Assembly: GCA_039197915.1 (NCBI GenBank)
Contig: JBCCTV010000170.1
Coordinates: forward strand, 1 to 7,021
DNA: 7,021 bases
DNA from: JAJFFW01 sp039197915
Lineage (GTDB): Bacteria > Pseudomonadota > Alphaproteobacteria > Caulobacterales > Parvularculaceae
Direction: 5' to 3'
Shown: one piece after another, positions 5,866-7,021 of the stretch
Layout: each line of letters begins with the position of its first letter
Numbering within the stretch: position 1 is the stretch's first letter
Translations under genes and position numbers: made by a program
Notes under the pieces: generated by a model
Database searches by the model: none
Told to the model about the DNA's origin: nothing
The model's input: the letters and a program-made list of their open reading frames with translations, nothing else

Positions 5866-6041
5866 CGCACCTGGCCGATCTACTCGGTTCGGCGGATGGG
5901 GGCCCAATTCCCTTATATGCGTCAATAACTAAGCTGCGTCTTTCGCTGTGGAGAGACGGCGGTTTTTGCGCTTTTTCTCGTACGTCCCCGATTTGTCTCC
6001 CACGACGATTTGAGAAGGATCGCTTATTCACGTCGCGACAT

Positions 6042-6087
6042 TATCAGGGTTCTCAAATTCCCTGTTTTTCCCTGATATTCCCTGTTT
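6042..6087. repeat. Tandem decamer TTCCCTGNNN x3 with an overlapping inverted repeat
   Basis: TTCCCTG occurs at 6058-6064, 6068-6074 and 6078-6084, exactly one 10-bp period apart. An 8-bp perfect inverted repeat, TATCAGGG (6042-6049) and CCCTGATA (6070-6077), overlaps it. The motif sits in the otherwise empty 374 bp between tRNA-Ser and the recombinase remnant. From memory, similar clusters of TTCCCTG occur in intergenic or mobile DNA of Rhizobiales and relatives, but I cannot name a described family. The rest of 5866-6239 shows only GATCCG (6147-6152) and CGGATC (6180-6185) as a further inverted pair, with no gene. Confidence 0.6.
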
Positions 6088-6239
6088 TGGATTTGAATGC
6101 GTTTGCCTTCTTCGCCCGCCAATGGGCCCGACCTATCGCCGCGCAAGATCCGTTCTTTGGCGAGCAACTTTTTTAGAGTCGGATCCGCGGATAAGGGGCT
6201 TCTGCGATGGGCCCTAACGCCGCTTTGACGACGAAGCCG

Positions 6240-6575
6240 TCAGACGCTCTGGCCGTTCGTCGGGGCGGCGAAGCCGAGGGCGCGTTTTTGCGCGTCCCAA
6301 TCGAGCGGTATCCGAGCGCGCAGGAGTGCGGCGAGGGTCAGCGTCGGCGGTTGCCGGCCGGCGACGATCGCCTCGACAATGGCGGGCGACAGGAAACCGA
6401 GTTTCAGCGAACGTCGGATCGGCCCGTCGGTCGTGCCGGCCTCGGCCGCGAGGTCCTTTATTTGGGCTCCTGCTTTGAGGCGCTCCGCCCATTGCAGGGC
6501 GTTGGCGACAGCTTTGATGAGCGTCGGATCAGGCTTCGTCGGCGTTCCACCGCAGATGACCTTCGCTTCGACGCC
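6240..6575 (-). pseudogene. C-terminal remnant of a probable serine site-specific recombinase
   Basis: The minus-strand frame ending with the stop at 6242-6240 translates to a segment resembling the extreme C-terminus of large serine recombinases found in alphaproteobacterial mobile elements: KPDPTLIKAVANALQWAERL, then DLAAEAGTTDGPIRRSLKLGFLSP, then PAIVEAIVAGRQPPTLTL and IPLDWDAQKRALGF just before the stop. The middle part looks like a helix-turn-helix. The catalytic resolvase domain with its N-terminal serine and the recombinase/zinc-ribbon domains are absent: the similarity stops near 6570, where IS3 transposase similarity begins on the other strand. The frame stays open to 6614 with an apparent ATG, but that start lies in transposase DNA and is not believed. 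The family call is from remembered sequence patterns and needs a profile search. Confidence 0.6.
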
Positions 6576-7021
6576 TATATCACAAAGACTCTTCGGTGAT
6601 CCGCCTACGTCCAAAGTATCCTAATCACATCTGGAGCGTGGACTTCGTTCACGACCGGCTGAGTAACGGCCGCCCATACAAGATGCTGACGGTGATCGAC
6701 GAGTAAACGCGGGAAGCACTAACCGTCTCGATCCACACCAAGATGAACGGCGAGGATGTCCTCGAGGCTCTCTATCCGCTACTCTTGAAACACGGAAAGC
6801 CGGAGTTTCTGCGTTCCGATAACGGTCCTGAGTTCGCTTCTCATACCTTCCAAGCATGGCTCAAAAAAGGTCGGCATCGAGCCCATCAGGATCTACCCCT
6901 GATTGGCTCCCATCCAATCACCATCACCACCTTGGGGTGATGCCCGTCAAACAAACGATCGGGGGGATCGTTTGTAGGGTCGAACGGCTATAATGAACGG
7001 TTCAACGGCACGCTCCGCCAC
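6569..7021 (+). pseudogene. IS3-family transposase (OrfB, DDE integrase core), truncated and multiply broken
   Basis: In one frame from about 6569 the sequence reads RRLYHKDSSVIRLRPKYPNH, then WSVDFVHDRLSNGRPYKML, the rve-type catalytic core of an IS3-family OrfB. The first catalytic Asp is at 6641-6643 (VDFV), the second at 6818-6820 (SDNGPEF), and the Glu at 6995-6997 (GYNERFNGTLR). Lesions: TAA at 6704-6706 where relatives have an aromatic codon (DE-Y/F-TREAL); one extra A in the A6 run at 6863-6868, which shifts KKVGIEPIRIYP out of frame; and a 77-bp structured insert at about 6900-6976 with loss of the usual Pro-Trp-Glu between GS and NGYNE. OrfA, the start of OrfB and the left IS end are missing. 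The right end runs off the window. It cannot make an active transposase. Confidence 0.85.
6900..6976. repeat. 77-bp insert made of three consecutive perfect hairpins
   Basis: The insert sits between the transposase codons for IYP and GSNGYNERF. Stem 1: TGATTGG (6900-6906) with CCAATCA (6914-6920), 7-nt loop. Stem 2: CATCACC (6922-6928) with GGTGATG (6936-6942), 7-nt loop. Stem 3: ACAAACGATC (6951-6960) with GATCGTTTGT (6966-6975), loop of five G. It encodes nothing recognisable. No target-site duplication is obvious. It may be a small palindromic element or a local rearrangement. Confidence 0.65.

Noticed and set aside
5657..6031. Open frames antisense to and across tRNA-Ser (translations with ERDSNPRYDC, REGFEPSVRLL, VPEWSNGAVSKT)
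   Set aside because: These are standard false genes produced by translating a serine tRNA; the cloverleaf explains the sequence completely.
6207..6599. 130-aa plus-strand open frame opposite the recombinase remnant
   Set aside because: The minus-strand frame has a coherent recombinase-like C-terminus; the plus frame is Arg/Gly-rich shadow sequence.

Overview
The window looks like chromosomal DNA of an alphaproteobacterium. The evidence is the split F0 operon in the order atpI-atpB-atpE-atpF'-atpF with a separate b' subunit, an L21 protein with the C-terminal helix-hairpin-helix tail seen in that class, TTGACG-type sigma-70 promoters, and intergenic mosaic repeats of a style common in the class. 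I cannot name the genus.

Layout: (1) 1-392, minus strand: the N-terminal 130 codons of a cysteine synthase (cysK-like), cut by the window edge. (2) 393-976: no gene; it holds one copy (A) of an intergenic repeat and ends in a strong promoter (925-953) for the atp genes. (3) 977-3818, plus strand: the F0 operon for the proton channel and stator of ATP synthase: AtpI (assembly), a, c, b' and b. Hairpins lie on both sides of the c gene. The F1 genes are not in the window. (4) 3819-4271: no gene; a second repeat copy (B) carrying an extra 122-bp unit, then a terminator. (5) 4272-5144, minus strand: rplU-rpmA, ribosomal proteins L21 and L27, with abutting stop and start codons and a clear promoter at 5239-5267; convergent with the atp operon. 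(6) 5145-5775: no gene; an isolated copy (C) of the 122-bp unit. (7) 5776-5865: tRNA-Ser(CGA) with its own promoter and encoded CCA. (8) 5866-7021: decayed mobile DNA: a tandem decamer repeat with an inverted repeat, the C-terminal remnant of a probable large serine recombinase (minus strand), and the catalytic part of an IS3-family transposase (plus strand). The transposase is broken by a stop codon, a one-base frameshift and a 77-bp insert made of three consecutive perfect hairpins.

The left 5.8 kb is ordinary housekeeping sequence with three promoters that can be read directly. The most unusual signals are non-coding: an apparent filled/empty-site pair for a 122-bp intergenic unit (B versus A), and the triple-hairpin insert in the transposase remnant. 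I see no defence system, CRISPR array or complete mobile element.
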